Origin: Ilex aquifolium
Taxonomy: Eukaryota; Streptophyta; Magnoliopsida; Aquifoliales; Aquifoliaceae
Reading direction: 5' to 3'
Length of the DNA stretch: 64,000 nucleotides
Assembly (NCBI GenBank): GCA_951799425.1
Contig: OX637396.1
Span: forward strand, 33,906,701 to 33,970,700
The first letter of the stretch is position 1. The number at the start of each line of letters is the position of its first letter. The position numbers and the translations under genes are program-made. This document shows positions 53,316 through 64,000 of the stretch, one piece after another. The notes beneath the pieces are model-generated. The model saw only the letters and a list, made by a program, of their open reading frames with translations, made no database searches and was not told the origin of the DNA.

Positions 53316-55622
53316 GTTCTCAATTCAAATATGTATTTTTCTATCTTTCCTAGCTCTCACGTGGTGTGTCCCTTAAACCAATGGACTACTTCAACAAGTA
53401 TAGACTCTCTCTCTCTCTCCATTACACAAACAACCCCGTTGATTGGCACGCTTATTGTAGTTCTTTGTTGGCCTAACAACGACTCAAGCAGGTCAATTCT
53501 AATATCAAAATCTCAGGTAAAAGGAATTATGGTTTCATTCATTTCGCTTTTTCTTTTTTTAATTGCTGTGCTAAGTTTATCTTCTTGCATGTAAAGAATT
53601 GCCTTCGTAAAGCTTGGTGCCGAAGTGTCGGATGCAATGTTTTGATGGACACAAAGAAAATTTGTCTAAATATGAACTAAAAAATATTGTTGTCGTTTGA
53701 GAAAGCATGGAAGATTGTCATGCAGATGTGCTCTAAAAGCTAGGAGGATGTTGGAAATCAAATGACTGGGTATCCAACATTATTTAACCACATAAACTAT
53801 AAAACTATGGTGCACTCTTCCTAGAAAAGCGTGGGAATGTTATACTAAGTATCATTAGCCGGTAAAGATTTAACGCTTATAATAGTAGTGGAAACTATTG
53901 TTATTGTAATCGTTATTGTTGTTATACAAAGTAGCTTAGTATGTTGAGTTGCTCTTTTTTTCCCTCTCTTTAAATTTTATGTGCCATAAAATTTTCAGGT
54001 TAGGTTTTGTTCTTAATCTTGTGATGATTATTTTGTGTTTGATATCCATACTTCCTTCATATTGTGGATTGTTTTGTTATTCTAATCTTTTTTAGATTCC
54101 CAAATATTTTATATTTGTGGGTATTATTGACTTTATAATAATATTTAGAGATAAAATAGGAAATTAATTTTTTTTATAAATGCTGACATTTATAAGTAGT
54201 ATAGATTAATTTCTAATAATATTTTATTTCTCTATGGTGAATCACCTTCTATTTTTTGATATTTGTCTTAGTGGCTTTTTTCTTCAAAATATGTACAAGA
54301 ATGATATAATACATATTTACTTGTCTTTTGTATAAGCATACATTCCCACAATTTTTTTTGGTCATACACTCCCACATTTAAAATGCATAGATTTAAGACC
54401 AATCCGTGGAATTCTTATATTTTCTCTATTATTTATTTTTTCTTCTTCTTGTTATTATGCAGTACGTAATCATACACCAACTCTACATTGTTTTGGTCCC
54501 CAAAGTACATATTATTTTTCCCTTCCAAATACCTTAATCTTTTTGACAATGCAAAACAAAGAAAATTTGAATAGAATAAGTAGCAACATGCAATTTTTTT
54601 TTATTAGAACGAGCATCAAATCCAATTCCCCAAAGGCATAATAACTTTGGAAAAAAAAATTCTAATCCCCAAGGGATACAAAAATACATGTGTATATAGT
54701 TTGGGCCGCATAAATTTGTTTGATTGTATGTGTATAGGAGGAAATAATGTGTTGTGTGTTGCACTTGACAGTCGAGTTAGAGGAATTCCAAGTGTGATGA
54801 AATCATATCATTTCATAAAGATAAAGACCAATTGCATGATTGGATGGTTTTAAAAATATCTTAATAAAATATTTCAAAGTATTTACAATAATAATAAACA
54901 ATGTTTGATATTTAAAATGGTCGACATGAAAAAGCATGTGTGCATCAATTTGTATATACCAAAAATAAAGTCGTGAATATGCAAATCAAAACCAAATTTA
55001 CAAAGCCCTAAACTTAAAATGACTAAACATGTAATTACAAACTAATTAGCTCATTTTATCCAAAAAAATTGTTGTTAAAGCAAGACAATGATAGGGTGTA
55101 AGCAAGACAATACATTCTAATGACATTTAAAGTGGACAAATACTTTGGATTGCAAATGAGAAGGGTACATTGGATGAGTAAGTCATATCAATTTTTTTAA
55201 TTGAACCCAATGATTTAATGATGTATATATAAGAATTAATGTGGCCTACATGATTTGACACATATGATTTTACTTATTATTACTGGATAATTAGTTTTGA
55301 TCAAATATTTATACGGTGAACAATCTTAATTTAGCTGGTATAACTAATACTTTATGATTGGTCAATTAAGAGAAGTAGTTTCCTATACTTCTTCTTTAAT
55401 AGGAAGTGGAATTATGATTGAACAAAGAAACTTGTTTTCTCTACTTATAAATATACATATGTCCCATCAACTTATGTATTTTAAAAAAAAATCAAGAGAG
55501 AAAAACTAATTTTTGGACTAATGTTAGATTATAATGTTTTAATTCCGTATTATGAGTATGTGAAAATTATTATTATTCTAGATCTATGATTGATCTAATA
55601 AAATTTACACTAATGATTTGAA
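53316..55622. other. AT-rich spacer, no gene seen
   Basis: No supported gene. The 53295-53594 open frame starts inside the 3' LTR and has no domain. A Helitron 5' terminus lies at 54122-54205. Confidence 0.5.
54122..54205 (-). mobile_element. Helitron 5'-terminal fragment
   Basis: On the minus strand it starts TCTATACTACTTATAAATG, the same terminus as 39704-40272, and homology extends about 80 bp (GATAAAATAGGAAATTAA against GATAAAATAAGAAATTAA on the plus strand). The 3' end with hairpin and CTAG was not found, so it is truncated or rearranged. Confidence 0.5.
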
Positions 55623-55802
55623 ATGTCATTTGAATTATTCTTCGGCATCATCTCTCTCTCTTTGTGTAAATTTCCTCTTCTCTCTGTAAATTTTCTCCTC
55701 TCTCCGGTTGGATTCTCTTTTATGTATATATTAGTTCAACAACTTCTTGGCTTACTTACCGAAAAAAAAAACAACTTCTTGGCTTCTCCGTTGCCAGAAA
55801 CG

Positions 55803-55877
55803 ATGGTGAGTACCGTCGTCAAGATCGATGGTCAAGAACCAACCGACCTTCTTGACGATCTATCGGCCCAAGAACAA
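55803..55877 (+). CDS. Alternative first exon 1a of the RING gene
   Basis: MVSTVVKIDGQEPTDLLDDL, then SAQEQ before the donor GTGGGT. Phase 0, as in the other two copies. Being furthest from the RING exon it is the least likely to be used, but its frame is intact. Confidence 0.45.
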
Positions 55878-56166
55878 GTGGGTTTTTCATGTGATTCGCC
55901 TTTAATTTCTATAATTTTTGTCGATTCTTAAACTTCTTTGACCAGATCTTGATTGTTTTCCGAGAAAATTAACTGAGAATTCTTATATTGTCCAATTTCT
56001 GTTGTTGCATTCTCTCCTAGAGCGCTCTTTTATTTGAATACGAATTATTCTTTGGAATCGATATTTCTCTCTGTAGATTTTCTATTTTCTCTCCGATTAA
56101 ATTATCTTTACGTATATTACTTCGACAACTTCTGAGCTTCTCTTTTCTTCTCCGGTGCCATAGACG

Positions 56167-56238
56167 ATGAGTACCGTCATCAAGATCGATGGTGAAGAAC
56201 CAACCGACCTTCTTCACGATCTATCGGCCCAAGAACAG
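56167..56238 (+). CDS. Alternative first exon 1b of the RING gene
   Basis: MSTVIKIDGEEPTDLLHDL, then SAQEQ before GTGGGT, phase 0. It lies 361 bp after exon 1a and 363 bp before exon 1c. Confidence 0.45.
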
Positions 56239-56529
56239 GTGGGTTTCGTCTGATTTTGTCCATTCTTGAACTTGTTGGACCAGATATTGATTGGTTTCCG
56301 AGAAAATTAACGGAGAATTCTCATATTGTCCAATTTCTGTTGTTTCAATTCACCGAGGTACCATTATTGTTTATATCTGCTGCTGCATTTTCTCCTGGAG
56401 CGCTCTTTTCTTCTTTGGAATCGATATTTCTCTCTTTAGATTTTCTATTCTCTCTCCGATTAATTCTCCTTATGTATATTACTTTCGACAACTTCTTAGC
56501 TTCTCTTTTCTTCTCCGGTGCCGTAGACA

Positions 56530-57479
56530 ATGAGTACCATCGCCAAGATGGATGGTCAACAACCAACCGACCTTCTTGACGATCTATCGGGCCCAGAACA
56601 GGTGAGTTTCTTTTGATTACGCTTTAATTTCAATATTTTGTGCATTCTTCAACTTCTTGGACTAGATCTTGCTTGGTTGCCGAGAAATTTGACCAAAAAT
56701 TACGCAAATATCTTAATATTATCCAATCATCATTATTTATTTCTGTTGTTTCAATTCACCGAGGGATCATTGGCAGAATGTAAAGTATTGGTGGTGAGGT
56801 TATTTGTTGGTTCTAATCTAAGGGCGTCATTCTGTGAATATGATGTCAAAATAATAACTGAATCAAACTGCTATTGATCATTTTTTGTATCAATTCACTA
56901 AACCTGATAGGTTTGTGAGTCAAATACTTGTATTGGGTTCAATTTAATGGATTACTTTATCCTTTTTTGGAGTTTTCTCATACTTCTTGAACATGTTCTT
57001 CAAATTTCTTGGCAACCAAATGGAGTATGAAGTCATATATTTTGTTTATTTTTATTTTTTGGTTCATAGCACTTTGGTCAATCCTTTTTCTTTTGCCGAG
57101 AAAATCAATAGTGCAAGAAAATGTTGATTCTTCACTTTTGTTTAACAAAATTGGTTGTATTTAAATAAAATCTAGCAATTATGTGCATTAGGTTTTGTGT
57201 GGTTCATTGTTTTCTCAGGTCTTGATTACTGTAAATATTTTGGATTTTGGAGGCTTTTTTGCAACTGGGAAGTGGGTCTTGTTTGTGTTGTTTAATTGTA
57301 TTTGTAACTGAGTGGATATAATTGACTTGGGTTTGTGTTTTTCGGAGTGAATTGCAGATTGCAATGGAGCTTCCTCAAGTGGAGTGTGAGGATGGTCATC
57401 ATGGGTTTTGTGCCATCTGTTTGTGTAAGATAGTTCTTCAAGAAACTGCCCTTGTAAAAGGTTGCGAGCATGCCTACTG
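56530..57479 (+). CDS. RING-finger protein, first two exons (1c and RING exon), gene incomplete
   Basis: Exon 1c (56530-56601) reads MSTIAKMDGQQPTDLLDDL, then SGPEQ, and ends at GTGAGT. The next exon (57358-57479) follows TTGCAG in phase 0: IAMELPQVECEDGHHGFCAI, then CLCKIVLQETALVKGCEHAY, ending TG before GTTTGT. The split codon would supply the Cys after HAY, giving the RING order C-x2-C...C-x-H-x2-C. RING proteins are mostly E3 ubiquitin ligases that bind an E2. From memory the sequence resembles plant RING proteins with ICLDKIVLQETALVKGCEHAYC. The remaining RING residues need a further exon, which I could not find before 64000. The gene may have a huge repeat-filled intron or be truncated. 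Confidence 0.65.
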
Positions 57480-58659
57480 GTTTGTCTAACTCCCTGGTTA
57501 TCTACTATTTCTTGGACTATAATTATATGTATACTTATTTAGCTTGATTGGGGATACCTGGCCTCATACTGTTACTTGGTTGTGGACACATTGGTCAGGC
57601 TTATATCTCATGATACTGCAAAATTTATAAGCCGTTTTCTTTCACTCATATAATTATTTGGTTTAGTTCATCAGCTTGAATGATATTAGAAGTTCAACAA
57701 GATGCTAAGGAAATTTTTTGGGTTCTTTTCTAGTTAGTTTGAGGTTTTTTGATTAGTTAGTATGGTAAAAATACAAGGAAGACAAAATTTTGTATGTACT
57801 TGAAAGTGTGTTAAGTCTAAACTAAATAACCAAATTTGAAGTGTTTTGGTGTTGAAAATAATGTTGCAGTACTAGTAACTGAATGCAATGTTTTTTGTGT
57901 TGTAATATTATTACCGGGTGAACTGTGAAGTGTCATCGTATCTTTGTAATGATGTTTTTAGTGAAACCTAGGTCTTTAGTTGATATGCTTCAAATATGTT
58001 CAAGTTGTCACATTGTGTGAATACAGTTAACTGTTGGATTTTTTTGCCAAAATTGATTGTTTTAAAATTCAAAGTTGCATTGGGTGTACTCTTTCCAGTA
58101 CCCAACACAATTATAGTGGCCTTACGGGGTCTAAGTTAATGGTTTATAGTATTGTTCAAATCCTGTCATTGAAATTGACTTCGAATTACAGGATTTGATG
58201 TCAAGTTCATCTATTTGTTGGAGTTGTTTAGCAATCTATGGAATAGTTTCAGGTTTCACTTCATTTTCTTGTCTAGCTTGCTAGAAAATTAATGCGAGTT
58301 GGCCTAGCCCCACAATCCAATCCTTATTATTCTATTTATGCTTGAAAAATCTGACCATTTATTGCTAGTTTGGGCTATCATTGGTGTTGGAATTGTACTG
58401 ACAGAGCAAAATTGTGTTTAGGGAAGGGGAAGGTAGGGATGGGGGTTGGTGGAGGGGGGGAGAGGGGGAAGTAGTGTCGAGAGTGTGCTTGCTATATGGT
58501 AGATGATATCTTTCCCATTGTTGAAGAAAACAATTCAGAACTTATTGATAATGAGTGGAGGGTTTTTTTGGGGGGAAAGGGGGCTCATAACTAATTGGCA
58601 ATGGAGACACACGCGAAGCTCTTAACTAATTTCACTACTGGTAGAAAACTTGATTTAAT
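57480..58659. other. Putative intron of the RING gene, no exon seen
   Basis: AT-rich, with polypyrimidine stretches but no frame continuing the RING domain (CVTC/W-type motif). A G-rich patch lies at about 58420-58480. Confidence 0.45.
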
Positions 58660-60010
58660 TGTTCTATTCTAGATGAATCTTTAAATTTACAAATATGAAA
58701 AAAGCACACACACACACACACACACTAATATACCAAAACACACATACACACTAAGAAACTAAACCACGCTTGCAATGTTTACATAGATTGTCAACACATA
58801 CACTAATACATCAAAGTATACATACACACATGTATACATACTAATACGTAAAAAAAATGCACATACTAATACACAAAAACACATAATGTTAATACACACT
58901 CAACAAAGCGTAAGTGCTCTGCGAATCTAAATGTGCAATAAGTGACTGTTACTTTGATTAGTGATCCATCTCGTAAAGTTTAATAAACTCTTTTAATTTT
59001 GAACAATTATTAGTTTGTGTGTGTATTTTGTGTATTTGTGTATTTGTGTGTATGTGTTTCTTTGGTGTATTAGTGTATGGTTGTATTTTTTGTGGTATTA
59101 GTGTGTGAACTGAGCGTGTGTTTTGAACTGTATTGTTTTTTTTTTCTTTTTTTGTGAATGTGTTAGTTTGTATTTCTATAATAGTATGTTTTATTGTGTT
59201 TATTTGTTTGTTGTATTAGTGTGTGTATTTGCGGTATATTTGTGTGTTAACACGGTGTATGGTTGTGCATGTATATGCTAATTAGTATGTGTACGTTTTA
59301 GGGTGTCAATGTGTGTGTATTTGTGTTTGTATAATAGTGTGTTTTGGTATATTAGTGTTTGTGTTTTTGATGTATTAGTTTTTGCATTTTGGTGGATTAG
59401 CCTGTGTTAGGACTACATGTGATGGAGTGTATGTATTTTAGTGAATTAATGTTTGTGTGTGTATATGTTTTGGTGTATTAATGTATTTACTTTGTGGTGT
59501 ATTAATAGTCCGTGGGAGGGTGTATTAGTGTGTGTGTGTTTATGTGTTTTGCGTTTGTGTAATAGTGTGTTGTGGTGTGTTAGTGTTTATTTTTTTTTTA
59601 TGTAATATGTGTGTTTTTTGGTGTATTAGTGTTTGCTAATACAATGTGTGGGTGTGTGTATTTTGGTATATTAGTGTATGTTGTGTGTATTTTTTTTCAT
59701 GTATTAGCTTGTGTGTTAACAATGTGTGTTTCAGTATGTTTGTGTATTAATTTTTGTGTGTGTGTGTGCATGTTTTGGTGTGTTAGTGTGCGTGTTAATA
59801 CAATGTGTATTTTGGTGTATTTGTGTGTTTGTTTGTGTTTTGGTGTATTTGTGTGTTTATTTGTGTTCTGGTGTATTAATTCGTGTGTTTTTAGTATATT
59901 AATATGTGTTTTTGTGAAATACCGTTGATTACAGTAATTTATTTCTTAAAATTTTGTGCTATGACTCGATGGTGTACTATTGCCTATTGAGTGTTGATGT
60001 AGCTTAAAAC

Positions 60011-60088
60011 GATGGAGGAAAGACCAACCTATTGAAATTTGAGAGGCTCATAAAACAGCAATCCAAGCAGCTACAGATTTGCCAATAG
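60011..60088 (+). pseudogene. Exon-like segment, unit 1, copy a
   Basis: RWRKDQPIEI, stop, EAHKTAIQAATDLPI, ending before GGTGAG, with a TAG acceptor just upstream. One in-frame TGA replaces the Trp of copy 61868-61951. Confidence 0.4.
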
Positions 60089-60180
60089 GTGAGCTTGTAA
60101 CGTTTGTAGATTTTTGCTCGAGTATTATATGCTATTGTTATGACTCAAAGTGTGCAATTGTTTATTTTATGTAGTACCTT

Positions 60181-60268
60181 AAGATGGTGGAGGGAGGGGC
60201 CCACCCATTGAAATTTGGAAGGCTTGTGAATCAACAATATGAGCGGTTGCAGATTTACCATCAGAGGC
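60181..60268 (+). pseudogene. Exon-like segment, unit 1, copy b
   Basis: A diverged relative of the segment 170 bp upstream, preceded by TTTTATGTAG. It preserves CCCATTGAAATTTGGAAGGC and GCGGTTGCAGATTTACC but the frame is shifted. Confidence 0.35.
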
Positions 60269-61867
60269 GAGCTTGTGACAGGTATAGATTTTTATTTGAG
60301 TATGTATCAGATTGATTTTATGGTGTGATTTTGTTAACGTTTTCTTTTTTTCTCTTCTTGTAAAATTTTTAATTATTGCCTCCGATCTCAATCCTTAAGA
60401 TTTTTTGCAGTTATCGAACTATAAAAGACACTAATGTTGAAGTTTGAAGATCCTACACCATGTTGCTCTGGATACAAATGAACGATGACAATTTTTATCC
60501 ATAGTAATCCAGGTTCATGTGACAACTGTAAACCTATTTTTGAAGAGCATATAAGTTGGTTTCTTGCATATACATTTACATGTCTATTACTTTTGGATAT
60601 GTTTGAGTATATGTTCTAGCTTTCATTTTTAAATATTAATAATGTGTTTTCTTAATAATTGTGGTGGTGGTTGAAAGTTTTCGCTGCTAGTAGAAAAATT
60701 GATTTAGTTGTGTTATTCTAGATGAATCTTAAAATTTACAAGTTATGAAAAAAGGACACACATGTTAATACAACAAAAAACACACGCACACACACTAATA
60801 CACAAAAAACACAAGCATATTAATACACCAAAACACATATCTACACTAAGACACTAAACCACGCATGCAATGCTTACACACAATAATATATCTAAGTATA
60901 CATATACACACATACACATATTAGTACACAAAAACACATACAATGTTAATACACACTCAACAAAGCATAAGTGTTTTGCGCATCACCAACACATCCCAAC
61001 GAACTTAAATATGCAATATGTGAGTGTTACTTTGATTAGTTATCCATCTCGTAAAATTTAATAAACTTTTTTAATTTTGAACTATGATTAGTTTGTGTGC
61101 ATTTTGTGTATCTGTGTTTTTTTTGTATGTGTTTGTGTTTCTATAATAATGTGTTTTATTATGTTTATTTATTTGTTGTATTAGTGTGTATGTATTTGCA
61201 GTATATTTGTGTGTTAACACGGCGTGTGAGTGTGCATGTATGTGCTGATTAATATGTGTGCGTTTTGGTGTGTTAATATGTGTGCCTTTGTGGTTGTATA
61301 ATAGTGTGTGTTTTGGTATACAAGTGTATGTGTTTTTGGTGGATTAGTGTTTTGTATTTTTGTGGATTAGCCTATGTTAACACTACTTATGGAGTGTATG
61401 TATTTTGGTGAATTAATGTTTGCTAGTTATGTGTTTAAGTGTATAATGTGTTTACTTTGTGGTGTATTAGTGTGTATTAATAGAGCGTGTGGAAGGGTGT
61501 ATTAGTGTGTGTTGTGTTTGTGTAATAGTGTGACGTGGTGTGTTAGTGTCTATGATTTTTTGAATTATTATGTGTTTTTTGGTGTATTAGTGTTTGTTAA
61601 CATAGTGTGTGGGTGTGTATGTATTTTGGTATATTAATGTGTGTATTGTGTGTATTTTTTTTTCATATATTAGCTTGTGTGTTAACAATGTGTTTATTTG
61701 TTTAGTGATGGCGTGCGTACGTGTGCGCTTGTTTGTGTATTAATTTGTTTTTGTGTGTGCATGTTTTTGTTGTGTTAGTGTGCGTGTTAACACAATGTGT
61801 ATTTTAGTGTATTTGTGTGTTTGTTTGTGTTTTGGTGTATTTGTTTATATTTCATATTGTAGTAGAT

Positions 61868-61951
61868 TAAGACAATGGATGAAAGACCAACCTGTTCAAA
61901 TTTGGGAGGCTCATACAACAACAATTCAAGCAATTTCAGATTTACCAATAG
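61868..61951 (+). pseudogene. Exon-like segment, unit 2, copy a (open)
   Basis: RQWMKDQPVQIWEAHTTTIQ, then AISDLPIG, followed by GGTGAGC, a good donor. It is the only copy without a stop. Protein family not recognised. Confidence 0.4.
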
Positions 61952-62040
61952 GTGAGCTTGTAACATTTGTAGATTTTTGCTTGAGTATTATATGTTGTTG
62001 TTATGACTTAAAGCGTGCTATTGCTTATTTTATGTAGTGC

Positions 62041-62121
62041 CTTAAGATGGTGGAGGGCACACCCATTAAAATTTGGAAGGCTTGTGAAGCAGCAATCTGA
62101 GCGGTTGCAGATTTACCTTAA
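62041..62121 (+). pseudogene. Exon-like segment, unit 2, copy b
   Basis: IWKACEAAI, stop, AVADLP in the matching frame, ending at AAGGTGAGC. It is preceded by TTTTATGTAG, an acceptor-like sequence conserved with unit 1 copy b. Confidence 0.35.
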
Positions 62122-63450
62122 GGTGAGCTTGTGACAGGTGTAGATTTTTCTTTGAGTATTGTATCATATTGATTTTGTGGTATGATTCTGTTAGCTTTTT
62201 TTTTTATTCTCTTGTAAAATTTTTAATTATTATCTCCGATCTCAATCTTTTGGTTTCATGTTTTTTACAGTTATTGAACTATAAAAGACTAATGTTGAAG
62301 CTTGAAGATCCTACACCATGTTACTTTGGATACGAATGAATGATGATGATTTTTGTCGATAATAATCAGGTTCATGTGACACAATTGTACACTTACTTTT
62401 GAAGAGCATACAGGTTGGTTCCATGCATGTGCATCTACATGTCTATTATTTTTCGATATCTTTGAGTTTATATTCTATCTTTCATTTTTAAATATTATTG
62501 ATGTGTTTTTTTGAATAATTGTGGTGGTGGTTAAAAGTTTTTGCAGTTAGTAGAAAACTTGATTTAATTGTTATTCTAGATGAATCTTAAAATTTACAAG
62601 TTATGAAAAAAGGACGCACCACACACACATATATTAATACAACAAAACCACACACGCACACCCACTAATACATAAAAAACACAAACATATTAATACACTA
62701 AAATACAAATCTGCACTAAGATATTAAACCACACATGCTTAATACATCAAAGTATACATTTACATACTAACACGCAAAAACACATGCAATATTAATACAC
62801 ACACTAAACAAAATGTAAGTGCTCTGTGCATCTCTAACACGTCCCATCAATCCTAAATGTGCAATATATGAGTGTTAATTTGATTAGTGATCCATTTCGT
62901 AAAATTTAATCAACTCTTTTAATTTTGAACAATAATTAGTTTGTATGTCCATTTTGCATTCGTTTTGGTGTGTTATATATGTTTGCATTTGTGTTTGTAT
63001 AATAGTGTGTGTTTTGACATATTAATGTCTGTGTTTTTGGTGGATTAGTGTTTACATTTTCGTGGATTAGCCAATGTTAACACTACTTGTTGATGGAGTG
63101 TTTGTGTGTGTTTAGGTGTATTAATGTGTCTAGTTTGTGGTGTATTAGTGTGTATTAATAGAGCATGTGGGAGGGTGTATCAGTATTTGTGTTGTGTTTG
63201 TGTAATAGTGTGATGTGGTGTGTTATTGTCTATTTTTTTTTTATGTATTATGTGTATTTTTTTGGTGTACTAGTGTTTGTTAACTCAGTGTGTGGGTGTG
63301 CATGTATTTTGGTATATTAGTGTGTGTTGTGTGCATTTTTTTTTTTCATGTATTAGCTTGTGCGTTCACAATGTGTTTATGTGTGTGTGTTTTAGTGATG
63401 GCACGTGTGCTTTTTTGTGTACTAGTTGGTGCTCACGTACGTTGTACGTG

Positions 63451-64000
63451 GACTATTTTGAATTATAATTTTAGTTTTTATTTTTTAATTTTTACTCGCA
63501 TTATTTCTATATTTGTAGTTTTATGTATACATAAAATAAGTGTGAAGTTAGAAAGTAAAAGAGACAAAATGTAAAAGAAAGGCATTAGGTCGTTGATTTG
63601 ATTACTTATTAGTTGTTTATAAAATTTATATTTCAAATATTTTACTTCTACCATGGTGTGAGTAACAGTTAACAGAATTTTTATCAAGAATATTGACTTT
63701 GGGTTGGAAAAAATTACAACCTTACAATAAATATTTGATAATTGAAGATCAAAAAATGAATTAAAACTCGATAGAAGTGACTAAAAATATAATTAATAAG
63801 TAGAATTTGCGTATAGTTGCAAAAATTAATCTCATGCACCAAGACCATGACAAATCAAATTTCTAAATTAAAATTGAGAAGTAAATAAATAAAAGAAATT
63901 GAATCTAAATAGTAAATAAGACAGATCACATTCTCTTAAAATTCTAGATTACACTCAGATTAAATCATCAAAGCAGTAGTTGATAGTAAGATAACATCAA
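63451..64000. other. AT-rich spacer, no gene seen
   Basis: No domain-like frame or repeat structure recognised up to the window end. Confidence 0.5.

Larger units (their letters stand above)
55623..56601 (+). repeat. Tandem triplication of a first exon, ~362-bp unit
   Basis: Three units each hold a CT-rich leader (TTTCTCTCTGTAGATTTTCT type), an ATG exon, a GTGRGT donor and the start of an intron (GACCAGAT...TTGATTG, CCGAGAAAATTAAC). ATG-aligned positions are 55806, 56167 and 56530, so spacing is 361 and 363 bp. Units 2 and 3 are more alike than either is to unit 1, which carries a poly-A interruption at about 55762. Confidence 0.8.
58660..63450 (+). repeat. Tandem array of ~1.86-kb units with inverted CA/TG minisatellite arms
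   Basis: Each unit starts near GTAGAAAAATTGATTTA / GAAAACTTGATTTAAT, then a CA-rich arm (ACACACTAATACACCAAAAC type), a short AT-rich centre (about 58920-59010 and equivalents), then a long TG-rich arm (TTTTGGTGTATTAGTGTGTG type), two exon-like segments and a tail (GAAGATCCTACACCATGTT). Units start at about 58640, 60675 and 62530; the third is incomplete. The CA and TG arms are reverse complements of one another's consensus. Open frames rich in Val/Cys/Phe here are artefacts of the TG repeat. Confidence 0.75.

Noticed and set aside
59611..59928. Cys/Val/Phe-rich open frame that looks like a membrane protein
   Set aside because: It lies entirely in TG-rich minisatellite; the composition follows from the repeat and no start context or domain exists.

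Overview
This is nuclear DNA from a flowering plant, most likely a dicot; I cannot name the species. It is AT-rich and intron-bearing, with few host genes and many transposons, several nested in one another. Coordinates of termini, target-site duplications (TSDs), splice sites and reading frames were worked out by eye.

Layout. 1-3.3 kb: a PIF/Harbinger-like TIR element (70-1084), a tRNA-derived SINE and a Tourist-like MITE. 3.36-7.92 kb: a GAG-only (TR-GAG type) LTR retrotransposon with a TTTAT TSD. 8-14.4 kb: AT-rich spacer with three copies of a ~580-bp repeat and a small MULE-type MITE. 14.37-17.17 kb: a 2.8-kb PIF/Harbinger element whose empty site survives in the sister repeats. 17.6-19.0 kb: an F-box pseudogene. 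19.6-24.1 and 31.9-33.6 kb: a block duplicated at 36.3-39.1 kb; the first copy took up a solo LTR, a Helitron and a Copia element, while the second copy keeps the empty sites. 24.08-31.87 kb: the Ty1/Copia element (TSD GAAGC), itself split by a 2.97-kb TIR element that carries captured gene and LINE fragments. 33.2 and 38.7 kb: a duplicated pair of small secreted eight-cysteine (thionin-like) genes, the most gene-like intact loci here. 35.2-36.3 kb: a partial minus-strand LTR element. 39.7-41.5 kb: a Helitron and a long-TIR element.

42.09-53.32 kb: an 11.2-kb Ty3/Gypsy element of the Tat type, with 1,110-bp LTRs that differ at one base in my comparison, TSD GTTCT, a dual RNase H and no chromodomain. 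gag-pro and pol share one frame and are separated by a single TAG in the context TAG CAA TTA, which matches the TMV-type leaky-stop motif. A second TAG separates the archaeal-type RNase H from integrase. Between pol and the 3' LTR lies an antisense three-exon gene (755 aa) with its own TATA box, G-box and a candidate 5'-UTR intron. The U3 region holds six regularly spaced ACGT (ABRE/G-box) modules.

53.3-64 kb: spacer with a Helitron end, then the 5' end of a RING-finger gene whose first exon is triplicated in tandem (~362-bp unit). Its RING exon stops mid-domain at a splice donor; downstream is a ~1.86-kb tandem array of CA-rich and TG-rich inverted minisatellite arms with four copies of a short exon-like sequence. 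No tRNA, rRNA or CRISPR locus was recognised.
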